From the NCBI RefSeq assembly GCF_023702715.1, contig NZ_CP098480.1, positions 620,001 through 684,000 of the forward strand: a stretch of DNA of 64,000 bases, given 5' to 3'. Positions 17,929 through 27,410 of this stretch are shown here, piece after piece. The first letter of the stretch is position 1. Every line of letters starts with the position of its first letter. Origin of the DNA: Acinetobacter sp. C32I (GTDB taxonomy: Bacteria; Pseudomonadota; Gammaproteobacteria; Pseudomonadales; Moraxellaceae). The position numbers and the translations under genes were made by a program. The notes below the pieces were generated by a model that did no database searches, had not been told where the DNA came from, and saw only the letters and a list, made by a program, of their open reading frames with translations.

Positions 17929-19176
17929 TTAGGCTTTATCGGTTTGTTCAGTAGAGAGCACCTGAAAATCGTGACCTGATGGTGCTTGATAAATTCTTAA
18001 ACCAAACTCAGGAATAATGGCAATCAGGTGATCAAAAATATCAGACTGAATTGCCTCATAAGAAGCCCATGCAATGGTATTGGTAAAGGCATAGATTTCT
18101 AAAGGTAAACCTTCACTGGTTGGCTGCATTTGACGCACTAAAATGGTTTGATTTTGGGCAATCCCTTGATGCTGACGTAAGTAAAACTCAACATAGGCAC
18201 GGAATGTCCCAAGATTGGTTAAACGACGCTGATTATACCGAGACTGATTGCTCAAGTGATTGTTGAACTCTTCAATTTCTGACTTCTTAGCATCGAGATA
18301 TTGATCCAATAGTAAGAAATCTTTTAATTTTTGCTGTTCTTCATCACTCATGAAGTGAACACTACTTTGATCTAAGAACAGTGAACGTTTAATACGACGG
18401 CAGCCTGATTCACTCATCCCACGCCAGTTTCTAAAGGTATCAGTCACCAGTTTGTTGGTTGGAATTGTGGTAAAGGTTTTATCAAAGTTCTGTACCGTCA
18501 CGGTATGTAATGACATATCAATGACATCGCCGTCTGCATTCAATGATGGCATTTCGATCCAGTCACCGATGCGGACCATATCATAAGAGGCGATCTGTAC
18601 ACTGGCCACCAATGAAAGAATGGTATTTTGAAATACCAACATTAACACCGCAGCCATTGCACCGAAGCCTGCAAGTAGGGTAAACACATCTTTTTTCAAG
18701 AAGGTTCCCAAAATCATCAGGCCACAGACCACAAACAATATAAGCTTAACTAACTGTAAATATCCCTTGATCGGTTTATTTCTCGATTTGGGATTACGTT
18801 GATAGATTAAGTTAAAGATATTCAGCGCTTCACTGACAGTGAGTGCTAGGGTCAGGAAAATAAATGCCTGCGCACCCATTTGTACAAAGCTGATGAATTT
18901 CTCTGGAAGATGCGGAATTGTGGTAATGCCATTCATGATGACAATCGCAGGAACGATATTGGCAAAACGTTGGGTCACACTATGCTGTGCGAAAATTGAT
19001 TGATTTGGAGATTTAAATTTTGTAATTAAATGGCGAATACCACGGACGATAATTCTTTTCGCAATAAAGTTAGCAAGGGCCGCAAACAAAATCAAAATGA
19101 TGAATGCGATCGCTGTTTCTAGCCAAGGGTAATGGCTTAACTCACTACGCAAATACTTTAAATAATCCAAACCCAA
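17929..19176 (-). CDS. MscS-family mechanosensitive ion channel (YbdG-like)
   Basis: 415 residues: several N-terminal membrane segments (about 20-190) then the conserved MscS beta domain. The pore-lining third helix is at about residues 165-195 (FTLLAGFGAMAAVLMLVF) and the following beta region contains RIGDWIEMP. It should open on membrane tension to relieve osmotic stress. YbdG-type members have a long C-terminal cytosolic region, as here. The start is TTG (19176 or, with AGGTG better spaced, 19170), so the N terminus is uncertain by two residues. Confidence 0.9.
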   Translation of the reverse strand: MGLDYLKYLRSELSHYPWLETAIAFIILILFAALANFIAKRIIVRGIRHLITKFKSPNQSIFAQHSVTQRFANIVPAIVIMNGITTIPHLPEKFISFVQMGAQAFIFLTLALTVSEALNIFNLIYQRNPKSRNKPIKGYLQLVKLILFVVCGLMILGTFLKKDVFTLLAGFGAMAAVLMLVFQNTILSLVASVQIASYDMVRIGDWIEMPSLNADGDVIDMSLHTVTVQNFDKTFTTIPTNKLVTDTFRNWRGMSESGCRRIKRSLFLDQSSVHFMSDEEQQKLKDFLLLDQYLDAKKSEIEEFNNHLSNQSRYNQRRLTNLGTFRAYVEFYLRQHQGIAQNQTILVRQMQPTSEGLPLEIYAFTNTIAWASYEAIQSDIFDHLIAIIPEFGLRIYQAPSGHDFQVLSTEQTDKA

Positions 19177-19290
19177 AACACCTTATAAATTCTTTGAGAC
19201 GGAATTGTAAGGTGTAATGGTGTTTTAGATTAACTTGATCACAGTTTATATACGATTTGTAAAGGCGTTTTTACATAACTGTTGGATGAT

Positions 19291-19830
19291 TTACCACATC
19301 AGATCATCAGGAATCACATATGCTGCATATGGGTCTTCCTCGTCCGTCGTTTGATCATTTTTCTCGGTATTGTTATTTATCAAGATAAAACCTTGCATTT
19401 TTTGATCAATTTTTTCCGCAAGCGCTTTAGGTAAATAAGCGTAACTGTCTTGATCTTTGGCAATCACAAGTGAACCTGAAACAAGGGCATTATACACTTG
19501 CTGTGAAAGATAGACTTTTTTGATCTTGCCCTCATCAATAAATTGATAAGTTACGTCACCTTCAATTTCTTTGACTTTATGATGTTTAATCATCTGGACA
19601 ATCGAGGCTTTTAAGGCTTTTTCTTCAAGTATCGCTTGCTTCTCTTGATCCAGTGCTTGGTCTTTGGCTAATTTTTCCTGCTTGGCGCGGTCGATGTCAG
19701 CTTTTAAGACAGCATCATCATTTTGTCCTAGACGTTGTTCATGCTGTACTTGCTTGGTTATTTTTTTTGCTTTTTTATTGTCAACTAAACCTGCTTTTAA
19801 CAGCTGAGCTTGCAATGCATTTTTAACCAT
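19291..19830 (-). CDS. DUF2058 (YaiL-type) nucleoprotein-like protein
   Basis: 179 residues beginning MVKNALQAQLLKAGLVDNKKAKK, the standard start of the DUF2058 family, with a highly charged coiled-coil middle (about 40-80) and an acidic end (DEEDPYAAYVIPDDLMW). The family's function is unknown; a nucleic-acid or ribosome association has been suggested. It begins 3 bases after the DUF1275 gene stop codon and so is the last gene of the sstT transcription unit. Confidence 0.85.
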   Translation of the reverse strand: MVKNALQAQLLKAGLVDNKKAKKITKQVQHEQRLGQNDDAVLKADIDRAKQEKLAKDQALDQEKQAILEEKALKASIVQMIKHHKVKEIEGDVTYQFIDEGKIKKVYLSQQVYNALVSGSLVIAKDQDSYAYLPKALAEKIDQKMQGFILINNNTEKNDQTTDEEDPYAAYVIPDDLMW

Positions 19831-19833
19831 AAT

Positions 19834-20514
19834 TCAATCCAAATTTGAGTTTGATGAAGAACGAAAATAGAAAATCCAGTAGGCAACACTCATGGCTAAG
19901 CTTAATGCTGCTGGAATGAGAAAGGTCTGTAAGTTTAAATAAGGATAAAGCAGACTCGCAATGAGTCCACCACATAAAAAACCGATAAAGATGAGGAGAT
20001 GCAGAAAAATACGGCGTTTTTCTACTTTTAAGCCCCGTGCTTTATAGCCTAAAGCTAAACCGATATCGGTCAGCACGCCAGATAAGTGCGTTGTACGGAT
20101 AATTGCACCTTTGTAGTGGCTTACCATGGCATTCTGTACGCCCATGGCAACACAGGCCCATAACAGGCCGTAGCGTGGAAAATAAGGCAGTAAGAGCCAA
20201 GTGAGAACCAGAAAGATCGCGACTAAACTAAGCGGTAGGCCATAACGTCGACCAAATGCAACGCTGCTATTGCCAAGGATTAAGCCACTATAAAAAGAAC
20301 CAATCACAAAGCAAAGGATAACCAGACTGAGGTAGATAAAATGCTCAGGCTGCCAGTCAAGCAAACTCATTGCTAACATACTGACATTGCCTGTCATGTG
20401 TGAAACAGATTGATGGAGGACTGTAAATAAGCCCAAAACGTTTACCATCCCTGCATTCAGTGCGAGGAAGAAAGCACCGAGTTGAATCCAGTTAGGTAAA
20501 CGTTGAAGTGGCAT
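19834..20514 (-). CDS. DUF1275 (YoaK-type) inner-membrane protein
   Basis: 226 residues with six predicted membrane segments and the family start LNAGMVNVLGLFTVLHQSVSHMTGNVS (about 19-45), matching DUF1275. Function is not known; members sit in the inner membrane. It is six bases from the sstT stop and three from the DUF2058 gene, so it is cotranscribed. Confidence 0.85.
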   Translation of the reverse strand: MPLQRLPNWIQLGAFFLALNAGMVNVLGLFTVLHQSVSHMTGNVSMLAMSLLDWQPEHFIYLSLVILCFVIGSFYSGLILGNSSVAFGRRYGLPLSLVAIFLVLTWLLLPYFPRYGLLWACVAMGVQNAMVSHYKGAIIRTTHLSGVLTDIGLALGYKARGLKVEKRRIFLHLLIFIGFLCGGLIASLLYPYLNLQTFLIPAALSLAMSVAYWIFYFRSSSNSNLD

Positions 20515-20520
20515 AGTAAC

Positions 20521-21723
20521 CTATGATCTTGGATGGTCTCTAAAATCAACAGCAGCGGTAAACAGGACGTCAGTCGAAGAGTTTAGTGCAGTTTCTGTTG
20601 AATCTTGCAATACACTGATAATCATACCAATCGCAACAATTTGCATGGCAACTTCAGATGATATACCAAACAAACTACAAGCAACAGGGATTAACAATAA
20701 AGATCCACCGGCAACACCAGAGGCACCGCAAGCTGAAACCGTTGCAACCACTGATAAAATGATCATGGTGCTCAAGTCAACAGGGATACCCAGTGTGTGT
20801 ACTGCAGCAAGTGTCAATACGGTAATGGTGACCGCAGCACCCGCCATGTTGATTGTTGCACCCAATGGAATAGAAACGCTGGCAGTTGCTTCATTGACAC
20901 CCAAACGTTGTGCCAAATCTAGGTTTACTGGAATATTGGCTGCCGAGCTACGGGTAAAGAAGGCGGTAATACCACTTTCCTTTAAGCAAGTGAACACTAA
21001 TGGATATGGGTTGGCCTTCATGGTAATCGCAACCAAGATTGGATTAATCACCAGTGCAACAAATAACATTGTGCCGATTAGGACAGCTAATAAGTGGGCA
21101 TAACTGGTCAGTGTTGCGAGACCTTCACTTGCAAATGTCACGGCAACCAAACCAAAAATACCAACTGGAGCGAAACCAATTACGGTATGAATGATTTTAT
21201 TGACTGCACCAGCCACATCAGTCAGAACTTGCTTGGTTGTGTCAGAGCTGTGTCGTAAAGCCAAACCTAAACCAATTGCCCAAGCCAGAATACCAATAAA
21301 GTTGGCTTCACCAATGGCTTGAACAGGGTTTGCAATAAAACTTAAAAGTAAATTCTTTAAAATCTCAGCAAGGCTACCTGGTGCTTGAAGACCAGTTTCT
21401 GCCGGTAAATGTAAGAATAGCTGGCTTGGAAACAAAACACTTGCAGTTACAGCACTGAATGCAGCAAGTAACATCCCGACTACATATAAAACCAGTACAG
21501 GTTTGATATTTGAGTTCTGACCTATCTGGAAATTTGCAATTGAAGATAGAACTAAAACAAAAACTAAAATCGGTGCAACAGACTTTAATGCTTTAATGAA
21601 TAATTCACCCAATAAACTTAAGTAGGGTGTAAAGTTAGGAAAGAGCAAAGCGACGCCAATCCCTAGAAAAATAGCGATAATAATTTTGCTAACTAAGCTC
21701 AAGCGAGACAGTACATTAAACAT
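20521..21723 (-). CDS. sstT: Serine/threonine:sodium symporter
   Basis: 400-residue inner-membrane transporter of the dicarboxylate/amino acid:cation symporter (DAACS) family. The sstT-type transport motif [17 protein letters not shown] and the [10 protein letters not shown] segment (about 290) are visible. It imports serine and threonine with sodium. AAGG precedes the ATG. First gene of a tight three-gene minus-strand unit. Confidence 0.93.
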   Translation of the reverse strand: MFNVLSRLSLVSKIIIAIFLGIGVALLFPNFTPYLSLLGELFIKALKSVAPILVFVLVLSSIANFQIGQNSNIKPVLVLYVVGMLLAAFSAVTASVLFPSQLFLHLPAETGLQAPGSLAEILKNLLLSFIANPVQAIGEANFIGILAWAIGLGLALRHSSDTTKQVLTDVAGAVNKIIHTVIGFAPVGIFGLVAVTFASEGLATLTSYAHLLAVLIGTMLFVALVINPILVAITMKANPYPLVFTCLKESGITAFFTRSSAANIPVNLDLAQRLGVNEATASVSIPLGATINMAGAAVTITVLTLAAVHTLGIPVDLSTMIILSVVATVSACGASGVAGGSLLLIPVACSLFGISSEVAMQIVAIGMIISVLQDSTETALNSSTDVLFTAAVDFRDHPRS

Positions 21724-21920
21724 ATAAAGGCCTTATAAACCTATGCACGGTTTAAGGTTAAACAAGCGCGGTATTCTATACCTAAGAACCGTGAATAATA
21801 AAATTTTTTTTGCAATTCAATTACTTTAAAAATCCCGAAAAAATTAACACAATGTTTTTTAAAAAAAATTATGAAAACATGACACATCCTTTTGTATAAA
21901 AAAAATCCAATAAAAGCTGT

Positions 21921-23621
21921 TTATTCTACAAGCATTTCAGGCGAAAGTGTTTGTATTGCTTGATAATGTGATAAAAATATTTGACCTGTAAGATCATTTT
22001 TTAGCTGGGATTTACAGAGTCGCTCCATAACAGGACTCTTCACTTCAGAGAGGTGCAATTGAATATTCAACTGAGCCAATTCAAGATTTAGATCCTCAAG
22101 CATTTCTAATGCACTAAGATCAATATTGCTAATGCTTGAGCAGTTGATCACGACGTGTTGCAATTGCGAATTCTGGCTGACTTCTGTAATTACATGACCT
22201 TTTAGAACATGGGCATTTAAAAAGTTGAGGTTTTCATCGACACGAAAAGAAACCACAGCTGTGGTTGTAATGACGTTGTAATTTGAAATATTCCTAAAGT
22301 GTTGAGTTCCTTCAATTAAACCAATCACCGCGATATGGGGGCGACTGATCCGCCAAAGCAGTAGAACAAAGGTCAATACAATACCAATGATCAGTCCAGT
22401 TGAAATATCTATACAGGTTACACCAAAGAAGGTCACCCACATTGTTAACCCATCTGCTTTTGAGTATTTCCATGTTTCAATAAATGGAGTCAGTGTTATC
22501 AACTTCCAGATAGAAACAAAAATTGTTGCAGCTAATACAGCGAGAGGTAGATTTTGAAAGAAGCCTGTAAAGTAAAGGCTGACTACAATCATCAATACAG
22601 ATGAAATAACACCAGACATTGGGGTTTTTGCCCCAGCATCAGCATTGACGACTGTACGAGATAGACTACCAGAGACGGCAAAACCAGAATTGAGGCCCGC
22701 AGCAATATTGGCTAAGCCTAAGGCAATCAGTTCTTGGTTACTGTCTAAGTCATCACGTTTTTGTAGTGCTGTGGCTTGCGCAATCGCTAGAGATTCTATA
22801 AAGCTAATCATTGCAATCATGAAGGCACTTGGGAGTAGTTGCAGAATTAGCTCAGTGTTCCAGGTCGGAAAATGAAAATTAGGTAGGCCTGTTGGAATGA
22901 CACCAACGGTTTTGATTGCCTGATCATCGTTCCCAATAAAGGTGATGACTGCAATTGAGAGCAAAACCAGTAATAAAGGTAATATTTTGTTTAGAAAACT
23001 GGATCGAATCAGTTTCGGAAGCATAAACAGGAGTAAAACAGAAATTAGCCCAAAGCTTAAACCAGTCAAAGTTACTTGGTGCAAGTTTTGAGATAAGCTC
23101 AGTACAAACTCAGGAATATTGTCTGCCTGTAACGGAATATCCAGTAAAAACTTAAATTGTCCTAAGGCGATCAGTAACGCGGATGCAATGATAAAGCTTT
23201 GAATAACGGGATGACTAATGAGCTGAATAAGAAAACCGAAGCGCAATAAACCTAAAAGCAGAGAAATGATCCCGACAAGTAGCGCTAATAAGTAAGCAGC
23301 TTCGATATAGGCTGTTGATCCAGCAGCAAATAGTGGGTCGAGCGCTGTAAATACCATCATCGAAATAATGGCGACAGGACCAATCGAAAGGGTCGTACTA
23401 CTTCCTGTAAAGGCATAGATAATCATGGGTAGTATACTGGCGTATATCCCCATAATTGGCGGAAGCCCTGCCAACATTGCATAAGCCATACCTTGTGGTA
23501 CCAACATAGCCAATACAATGCAGGCTGCAATCAGATCAGACTTTAGGCTGGAAAGCTGATAATGACTTAACCATTTTCGCGCAGGAAAAAGTTTAGATAG
23601 GTTTAGGTTTAGCAATTTCAT
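21921..23621 (-). CDS. SulP-family anion transporter with STAS domain
   Basis: 566 residues: about 10-12 membrane segments with the SulP signature region (LVPQGMAYAMLAGLPPIMGIYA, about 40-61 in shortened form PQGMAYAMLAGLPPIMGIY) and a C-terminal STAS domain (about 440-560; VINCSSISNIDLSALEML). Members carry sulfate, bicarbonate or dicarboxylates. ATG at 23621 is chosen over an upstream TTG two codons earlier. An ArsR/BigR-like regulator gene lies 80 bases upstream in the same orientation, which suggests sulfur-linked control. Confidence 0.9.
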   Translation of the reverse strand: MKLLNLNLSKLFPARKWLSHYQLSSLKSDLIAACIVLAMLVPQGMAYAMLAGLPPIMGIYASILPMIIYAFTGSSTTLSIGPVAIISMMVFTALDPLFAAGSTAYIEAAYLLALLVGIISLLLGLLRFGFLIQLISHPVIQSFIIASALLIALGQFKFLLDIPLQADNIPEFVLSLSQNLHQVTLTGLSFGLISVLLLFMLPKLIRSSFLNKILPLLLVLLSIAVITFIGNDDQAIKTVGVIPTGLPNFHFPTWNTELILQLLPSAFMIAMISFIESLAIAQATALQKRDDLDSNQELIALGLANIAAGLNSGFAVSGSLSRTVVNADAGAKTPMSGVISSVLMIVVSLYFTGFFQNLPLAVLAATIFVSIWKLITLTPFIETWKYSKADGLTMWVTFFGVTCIDISTGLIIGIVLTFVLLLWRISRPHIAVIGLIEGTQHFRNISNYNVITTTAVVSFRVDENLNFLNAHVLKGHVITEVSQNSQLQHVVINCSSISNIDLSALEMLEDLNLELAQLNIQLHLSEVKSPVMERLCKSQLKNDLTGQIFLSHYQAIQTLSPEMLVE

Positions 23622-23701
23622 GCGCAATAGTCTAAATCATAAATTTATATATATTATGCAGAAAAAATGCTAAAGAGGGTACGATTGAATTTTTTTGAGA
23701 A

Positions 23702-24013
23702 TTATGCCTGAGGGCAGTAATGCTCATACAGCGTATTCAAAACCACTTGCAACTTTGGATCTAAAATTGAGTAAAAAATTTGTTTGCCATCGCGACGGGT
23801 AGAAACAACATTACTTTTTCTTAACATCATCAATTGCTGTGAAAGCGTAGGTTGGAAGATTTGGGTTAATTCTTCAATTTGTGAAACATTAAGTTCTTGT
23901 TTAGCCAAATGACACAAAATAATTAAACGATCAGTATTTGCCAGAGATTTCAGTACAGTCACAATTGTACCAGCAGACTCTCTCATGGCGTCGATCTCGA
24001 AATCCTTTTGCAT
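23702..24013 (-). CDS. ArsR-family regulator, BigR/SqrR-like persulfide-sensor type
   Basis: 103 residues with a winged helix (QPTLSQQLMMLRKSNVVSTRRDGKQIFY, shown here as its recognition part PTLSQQLMMLRKSNVV). Two Cys, Cys34 (IILCHLAK) and Cys100 (YEHYCPQA), are placed like the pair that forms a di/tetrasulfide in BigR and SqrR, established persulfide-responsive repressors. No classic ELCVCDL arsenic-binding motif is present. It lies directly upstream of the SulP transporter gene and probably controls it and itself. Confidence 0.82.
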   Translation of the reverse strand: MQKDFEIDAMRESAGTIVTVLKSLANTDRLIILCHLAKQELNVSQIEELTQIFQPTLSQQLMMLRKSNVVSTRRDGKQIFYSILDPKLQVVLNTLYEHYCPQA

Positions 24014-24327
24014 GCATATACTCTCTAGGTTACAGCCGTGGCTAGTATAAAGTCACATAACGGAAAAATTGTAGTAAAACTGAATAATTGCAATGGTTTT
24101 TAATGAAAATGTATATCAGTAAAAGTGATAATAAGGCGATAAACTGTTAAATATTTTGTTTTTAATTAAAAATGTGTGATTAATATCACATAAATCTGGC
24201 TTTGATAGGTTTTTATCCAGTTTGAAGCTATTATGTTCGGATATCGTTAGATATATTTTTAAATAATACTAAACAATAAAATTAAGTGATTAATATAGTT
24301 AATGAATATAAAAAAATAAAAAAAAGA

Positions 24328-24355
24328 TTGTGCTTTACAAAAAAACATATATAAT
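24328..24355 (+). promoter_or_regulatory. Sigma-70-like promoter for candidate small RNA
   Basis: TTGTGC (24328-24333) and TATAAT (24350-24355) are separated by 16 bases. The predicted start is near 24362, at the first base pair of the structured segment downstream. Confidence 0.5.
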
Positions 24356-24361
24356 GAGAAA

Positions 24362-24503
24362 CAAGACAGAACGATCTGTCTGCATAAGAAGGATCGGAAG
24401 TGCTAAAGCGCAACCGCCAGAGGGTAATAATACTTATTATTCTTTTTACACTCAGACGCAAGCGTGAGCCACAATAATAACTATAAATCACGCTTTATTT
24501 TTT
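24362..24503 (+). ncRNA. Candidate small RNA of about 140 nt
   Basis: A non-coding stretch between two minus-strand regulators. It holds a 6-bp hairpin AGACAG-AACGAT-CTGTCT (24364-24381), a GTGC-TAAA-GCGC hairpin (about 24399-24410), an AT stem with T run (AATAATA-CT-TATTATT, about 24425-24440) and a final terminator AAGCGTGA - 20 nt - TCACGCTT followed by TATTTTTTT (about 24460-24503). The array of stems with promoter in front and terminator behind fits a stand-alone RNA. No downstream plus-strand gene makes a riboswitch unlikely. I do not recognise the family. Confidence 0.55.
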
Positions 24504-24524
24504 TAATTATCTCTAAACTTTCTA

Positions 24525-24554
24525 TTTAAAAAATCCCTTTATAAATAAAGGGAT
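24525..24554 (-). terminator. Terminator after the TetR gene
   Basis: On the minus strand ATCCCTTTAT - TT - ATAAAGGGAT followed by TTTTTT, directly after the tetR stop. Confidence 0.82.
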
Positions 24555-24563
24555 ATTTGGTGT

Positions 24564-25130
24564 TTATGCTAATGCTTTTTCGAAACTAATTAAATGCTCT
24601 ACGCGTTTCCAGTATTCATCCATTTCAACAGAGTGTTTGTTGACATGTGCTTGAATGGTCATGCCATCTAAAATGCTGACAATCAGTGTTGCTAAATGAG
24701 TTGGATTGCGAATATCTAAGTTCTTTAATAAGTTTTCAATTAAAGCCGTTAACCAAATTTTGTACTGGGTTGCTGGTTGCAAAGTAGAAGGATAGATTTT
24801 GATTACCTCTTCCAATGCTTTTTGAAACATACAACCATTAAAATCTTCGCTATTAAACCACGCAGCATACCATCCAAAAATTGCTTTAAGCTGGGCAAGA
24901 TGATCATCTGGATCACATTCTGCCAAAGTCGCATTTAAAGAAGTTTGGAGATTAATGTTGCGTTGCACTAAGCATTCTTCAATTAACTTCTCCTTGGATG
25001 GAAAGTATTTGTAGAAAGTCATTTTTGCAACGCCAGACTCACTAATGATTCGATCGACACCAATCGAGTTATAGCTATGCGAATTAAAAAGTCTTAATGC
25101 AGTGGTAATAATATCTTCTTTTTTTGACAT
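24564..25130 (-). CDS. TetR-family transcriptional regulator
   Basis: 188 residues. The helix-turn-helix is residues 24-50 (YNSIGVDRIISESGVAKMTFYKYFPSKE, here cited as VDRIISESGVAKMTFYKYF), with the TetR_C-type ligand domain beyond. The NFNGCMFQKALEEV segment is typical of the QacR/AcrR-like group, but the ligand is unknown. GAGG lies 7 bases upstream of the ATG. No neighbour is obviously its target. Confidence 0.88.
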   Translation of the reverse strand: MSKKEDIITTALRLFNSHSYNSIGVDRIISESGVAKMTFYKYFPSKEKLIEECLVQRNINLQTSLNATLAECDPDDHLAQLKAIFGWYAAWFNSEDFNGCMFQKALEEVIKIYPSTLQPATQYKIWLTALIENLLKNLDIRNPTHLATLIVSILDGMTIQAHVNKHSVEMDEYWKRVEHLISFEKALA

Positions 25131-25606
25131 ACAACGCCTCGAGTTCGCCCATCGCCAAGAGCATCATGTTGCATTTCATCATGCAATTTTGGCAGGGATT
25201 TTACATGGTATTTTGAAAATATCATAGGAAAAAATAACATTATTTATTTAAATGATTCTTTCGTCCGCATTTTCAAGGGCGGGGTTTAAAAATAATGTTC
25301 TATATCTATAGAAAATAACTATTAATTAAATCTTAAAATACGATAAAACCTTAGAATAATTTAAAATTATTTGATTGGTGATTATTCATCTAATTGTTTT
25401 CAAAGGACAACTAATTTTTTAGGCTATTTAGATTTAATAATCGGGCTATATTGAGATCTATTCTTGTTTGTAATTTTGTGTATATTTAAGCAACGGTTTT
25501 AATTTTAATGTGTGCTCAGGAATCTATTTTGAATAAATGTATAATATAAAAGCCAGTTAGATATAGTTAAAATAAATAACTGACTTTCATCGTATAATTT
25601 TCTATT
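25131..25606. other. Intergenic region upstream of tetR
   Basis: About 475 AT-rich bases with no credible gene or RNA; expected to hold the tetR promoter. A short GC island (TTCGTCCGC... AAGGGCGG, near 25260-25285) is the only oddity. Confidence 0.45.
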
Positions 25607-26119
25607 TTAAGATTTACTTTGTTGCGATGGCAGGGTTGCAATCAGCTTGATAAAGTTATGATACAGCATCGATTGCTGGCTTGGTGTGTAGACTGAACGT
25701 TTGATATTGCCTTTGTCTGTTTCGATCGAAAGCTCAACATTTTGGGCTTTTTTCAGCTCATAAAGAAATGTGCTTGGTAGAATAAAGCTATTCGATGAGC
25801 GTCTTGGAATCAGTCGGTTGATGTCTTTTTGCTGTGTTGGACCCACAGGTTGATAAGTAAAGCTCTTATCGTCAATTAAGAAAGTAAGGCCTTTGATATC
25901 ATAATAATCATAGCTACTGTTGAGTACAGTTTCGACTCTTAATTGATCTTTATGTTGTTTATCCCATTCAACAAATACATTCGGGCATAGTTCGTTGGCC
26001 TTGCAGTTTAAAGAGCCTGCGGTTGCGAGATTGCCTGTTGAGCTGGCAGAAGAGTCAGGTAAGGTCGCGCAGCCACTCATCACAATACAAAGGCTTAGTA
26101 AACTTAAAGTTTTTTTCAT
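25607..26119 (-). CDS. Lipoprotein of unknown function
   Basis: 170 residues with a signal peptide and lipobox VMSGC (about residues 13-17), predicting lipid attachment at Cys17. A Ser/Thr-rich spacer follows, then beta-type sequence (FVEWDKQHKDQLRVETVLN) ending in a helix. The next gene downstream on the strand, a choloylglycine-hydrolase-family enzyme, lies 37 bases upstream of this start, so the two are probably cotranscribed. Confidence 0.72.
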   Translation of the reverse strand: MKKTLSLLSLCIVMSGCATLPDSSASSTGNLATAGSLNCKANELCPNVFVEWDKQHKDQLRVETVLNSSYDYYDIKGLTFLIDDKSFTYQPVGPTQQKDINRLIPRRSSNSFILPSTFLYELKKAQNVELSIETDKGNIKRSVYTPSQQSMLYHNFIKLIATLPSQQSKS

Positions 26120-26156
26120 CTTTTCAACTCTCTAGGATGTACTCAATATTTCAGTG

Positions 26157-27212
26157 TTAATGATGTAGTTGTGGACCAAGAAATTCAAATGGTTTTGATA
26201 TTTTAAATTGATCGGTTGCATCACCAGCAAAAGTATTTTGTTGATCTTTGCCAAGATCAAGTTTACGCGTTAAACCGTCTTTAAAGTTAATTTTCTTTAA
26301 ATCGACCCAAAATACATTGGGAGAGACTGCAGATTCAAAGAAATAAAGTTGTTGTTTGTGGTCTGCAACAGTTCGCCAGCGTGTCGATGAAATATTCGGT
26401 TCTTCTGCTGTATTGAGGCCATAAGGAACAGATACATTACGAATCACACTAAAAACAGAAGCTAAGGCATCTTTAGGATTGTCATTTTTGGGAATCGCAT
26501 TGATATAAAAAGAGGCACGTGCAAAGCGGTCAGCAGCACGATTGGTCCCTGGTAACATGACTGTTCCGCCAATTTGTTGCCAGTAAGTGTTGAGTGCCAG
26601 TTGTTGATCAAATATTGGCGAGTTAGTCATGACTTGATACTTCTTATTGTGATGAATGACTTGTTTGCCGCCGATATATTCGATAATGGCGCTATCACCA
26701 GTTTTGTCTGAAATGGATAAATGCAATGTTGCGAGGCGTTGTTCGCCTGGTACGCTGTCTGTTATCAGATCAAAAGGTTCTTTTTCCAAGGCACTGACCG
26801 CTTCTGCAACGCTGGCATAGTTATCCAGTACATATTGCGCCCAAGCCGAAATGCTGAGTTGTGGTTTTTTAGATTGCTTGGTGTCTGGATATTGAGACTC
26901 AACCAACCATAATACATTGGCAACCAATCCAGCTTCATTCATACCGTCAGTTGTTGAAATATCATAACCTGTGGCAATTACACTGCCGTATTTGGCTTTC
27001 CATTTTAGAGATTTTGGCCCTGCATTGCTGTCACGAATTACACCACTGGGTAAAATCCAAAGATTAGTGCCGACATCAACCTTCCAGTCCATGGAGCGGG
27101 CGGTGATGATATGGTCATTGTTGCCTAAATAGACTGCTCGGGTGCAGGCATGGCTAGTTTGTAGAATGAATGAGGATGCGAGAAAGGAAAAACATAATAT
27201 TTTTTTAAACAC
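26157..27212 (-). CDS. Secreted choloylglycine-hydrolase-family (linear amide) enzyme
   Basis: 351 residues. A signal peptide (1-22, ending SHA) is followed directly by Cys23 (CTRAVYLG), the position of the N-terminal nucleophile of this Ntn-hydrolase family. Family motifs include RSMDW (about 40-44) and NEAGL. Known relatives hydrolyse bile-salt, penicillin or acyl-homoserine-lactone-type amides; the periplasmic placement and lack of bile-acid context make penicillin-acylase- or lactone-like substrates possible. AAGGAG precedes a GTG start by 8 bases. Confidence 0.85.
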   Translation of the reverse strand: MFKKILCFSFLASSFILQTSHACTRAVYLGNNDHIITARSMDWKVDVGTNLWILPSGVIRDSNAGPKSLKWKAKYGSVIATGYDISTTDGMNEAGLVANVLWLVESQYPDTKQSKKPQLSISAWAQYVLDNYASVAEAVSALEKEPFDLITDSVPGEQRLATLHLSISDKTGDSAIIEYIGGKQVIHHNKKYQVMTNSPIFDQQLALNTYWQQIGGTVMLPGTNRAADRFARASFYINAIPKNDNPKDALASVFSVIRNVSVPYGLNTAEEPNISSTRWRTVADHKQQLYFFESAVSPNVFWVDLKKINFKDGLTRKLDLGKDQQNTFAGDATDQFKISKPFEFLGPQLHH

Positions 27213-27369
27213 AAGTCAGACTCCTTGCTGTTGTATCAAAGTGATTTATATAAAATATTTTTATAATGACTTGGCTTTAGTCTATTAAAAAAAAATTCTT
27301 ATTCAAGCATTAAAATGTAATCATTATAAAAAGTAGGGTTTTAATTTTTGATCTGGATTTGAGATAAAT

Positions 27370-27395
27370 GTGGATAGAGATCAATCTCTATCCAC
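27370..27395. repeat. Perfect 12-bp inverted repeat
   Basis: GTGGATAGAGAT - CA - ATCTCTATCCAC lies 16 bases past the stop of the RoxA-like gene on the minus strand. No T tract follows on the minus strand, so it may be a Rho-assisted terminator, an RNA stabiliser, or an operator for the following choloylglycine-hydrolase gene. Confidence 0.6.
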
Positions 27396-27410
27396 GGGGA
27401 AATACATGTT

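Noticed and set aside
24282..24491. Minus-strand 69-residue open frame in the small-RNA region
   Set aside because: No ribosome-binding site and poor protein-like sequence; the plus-strand promoter and terminator explain the region better.
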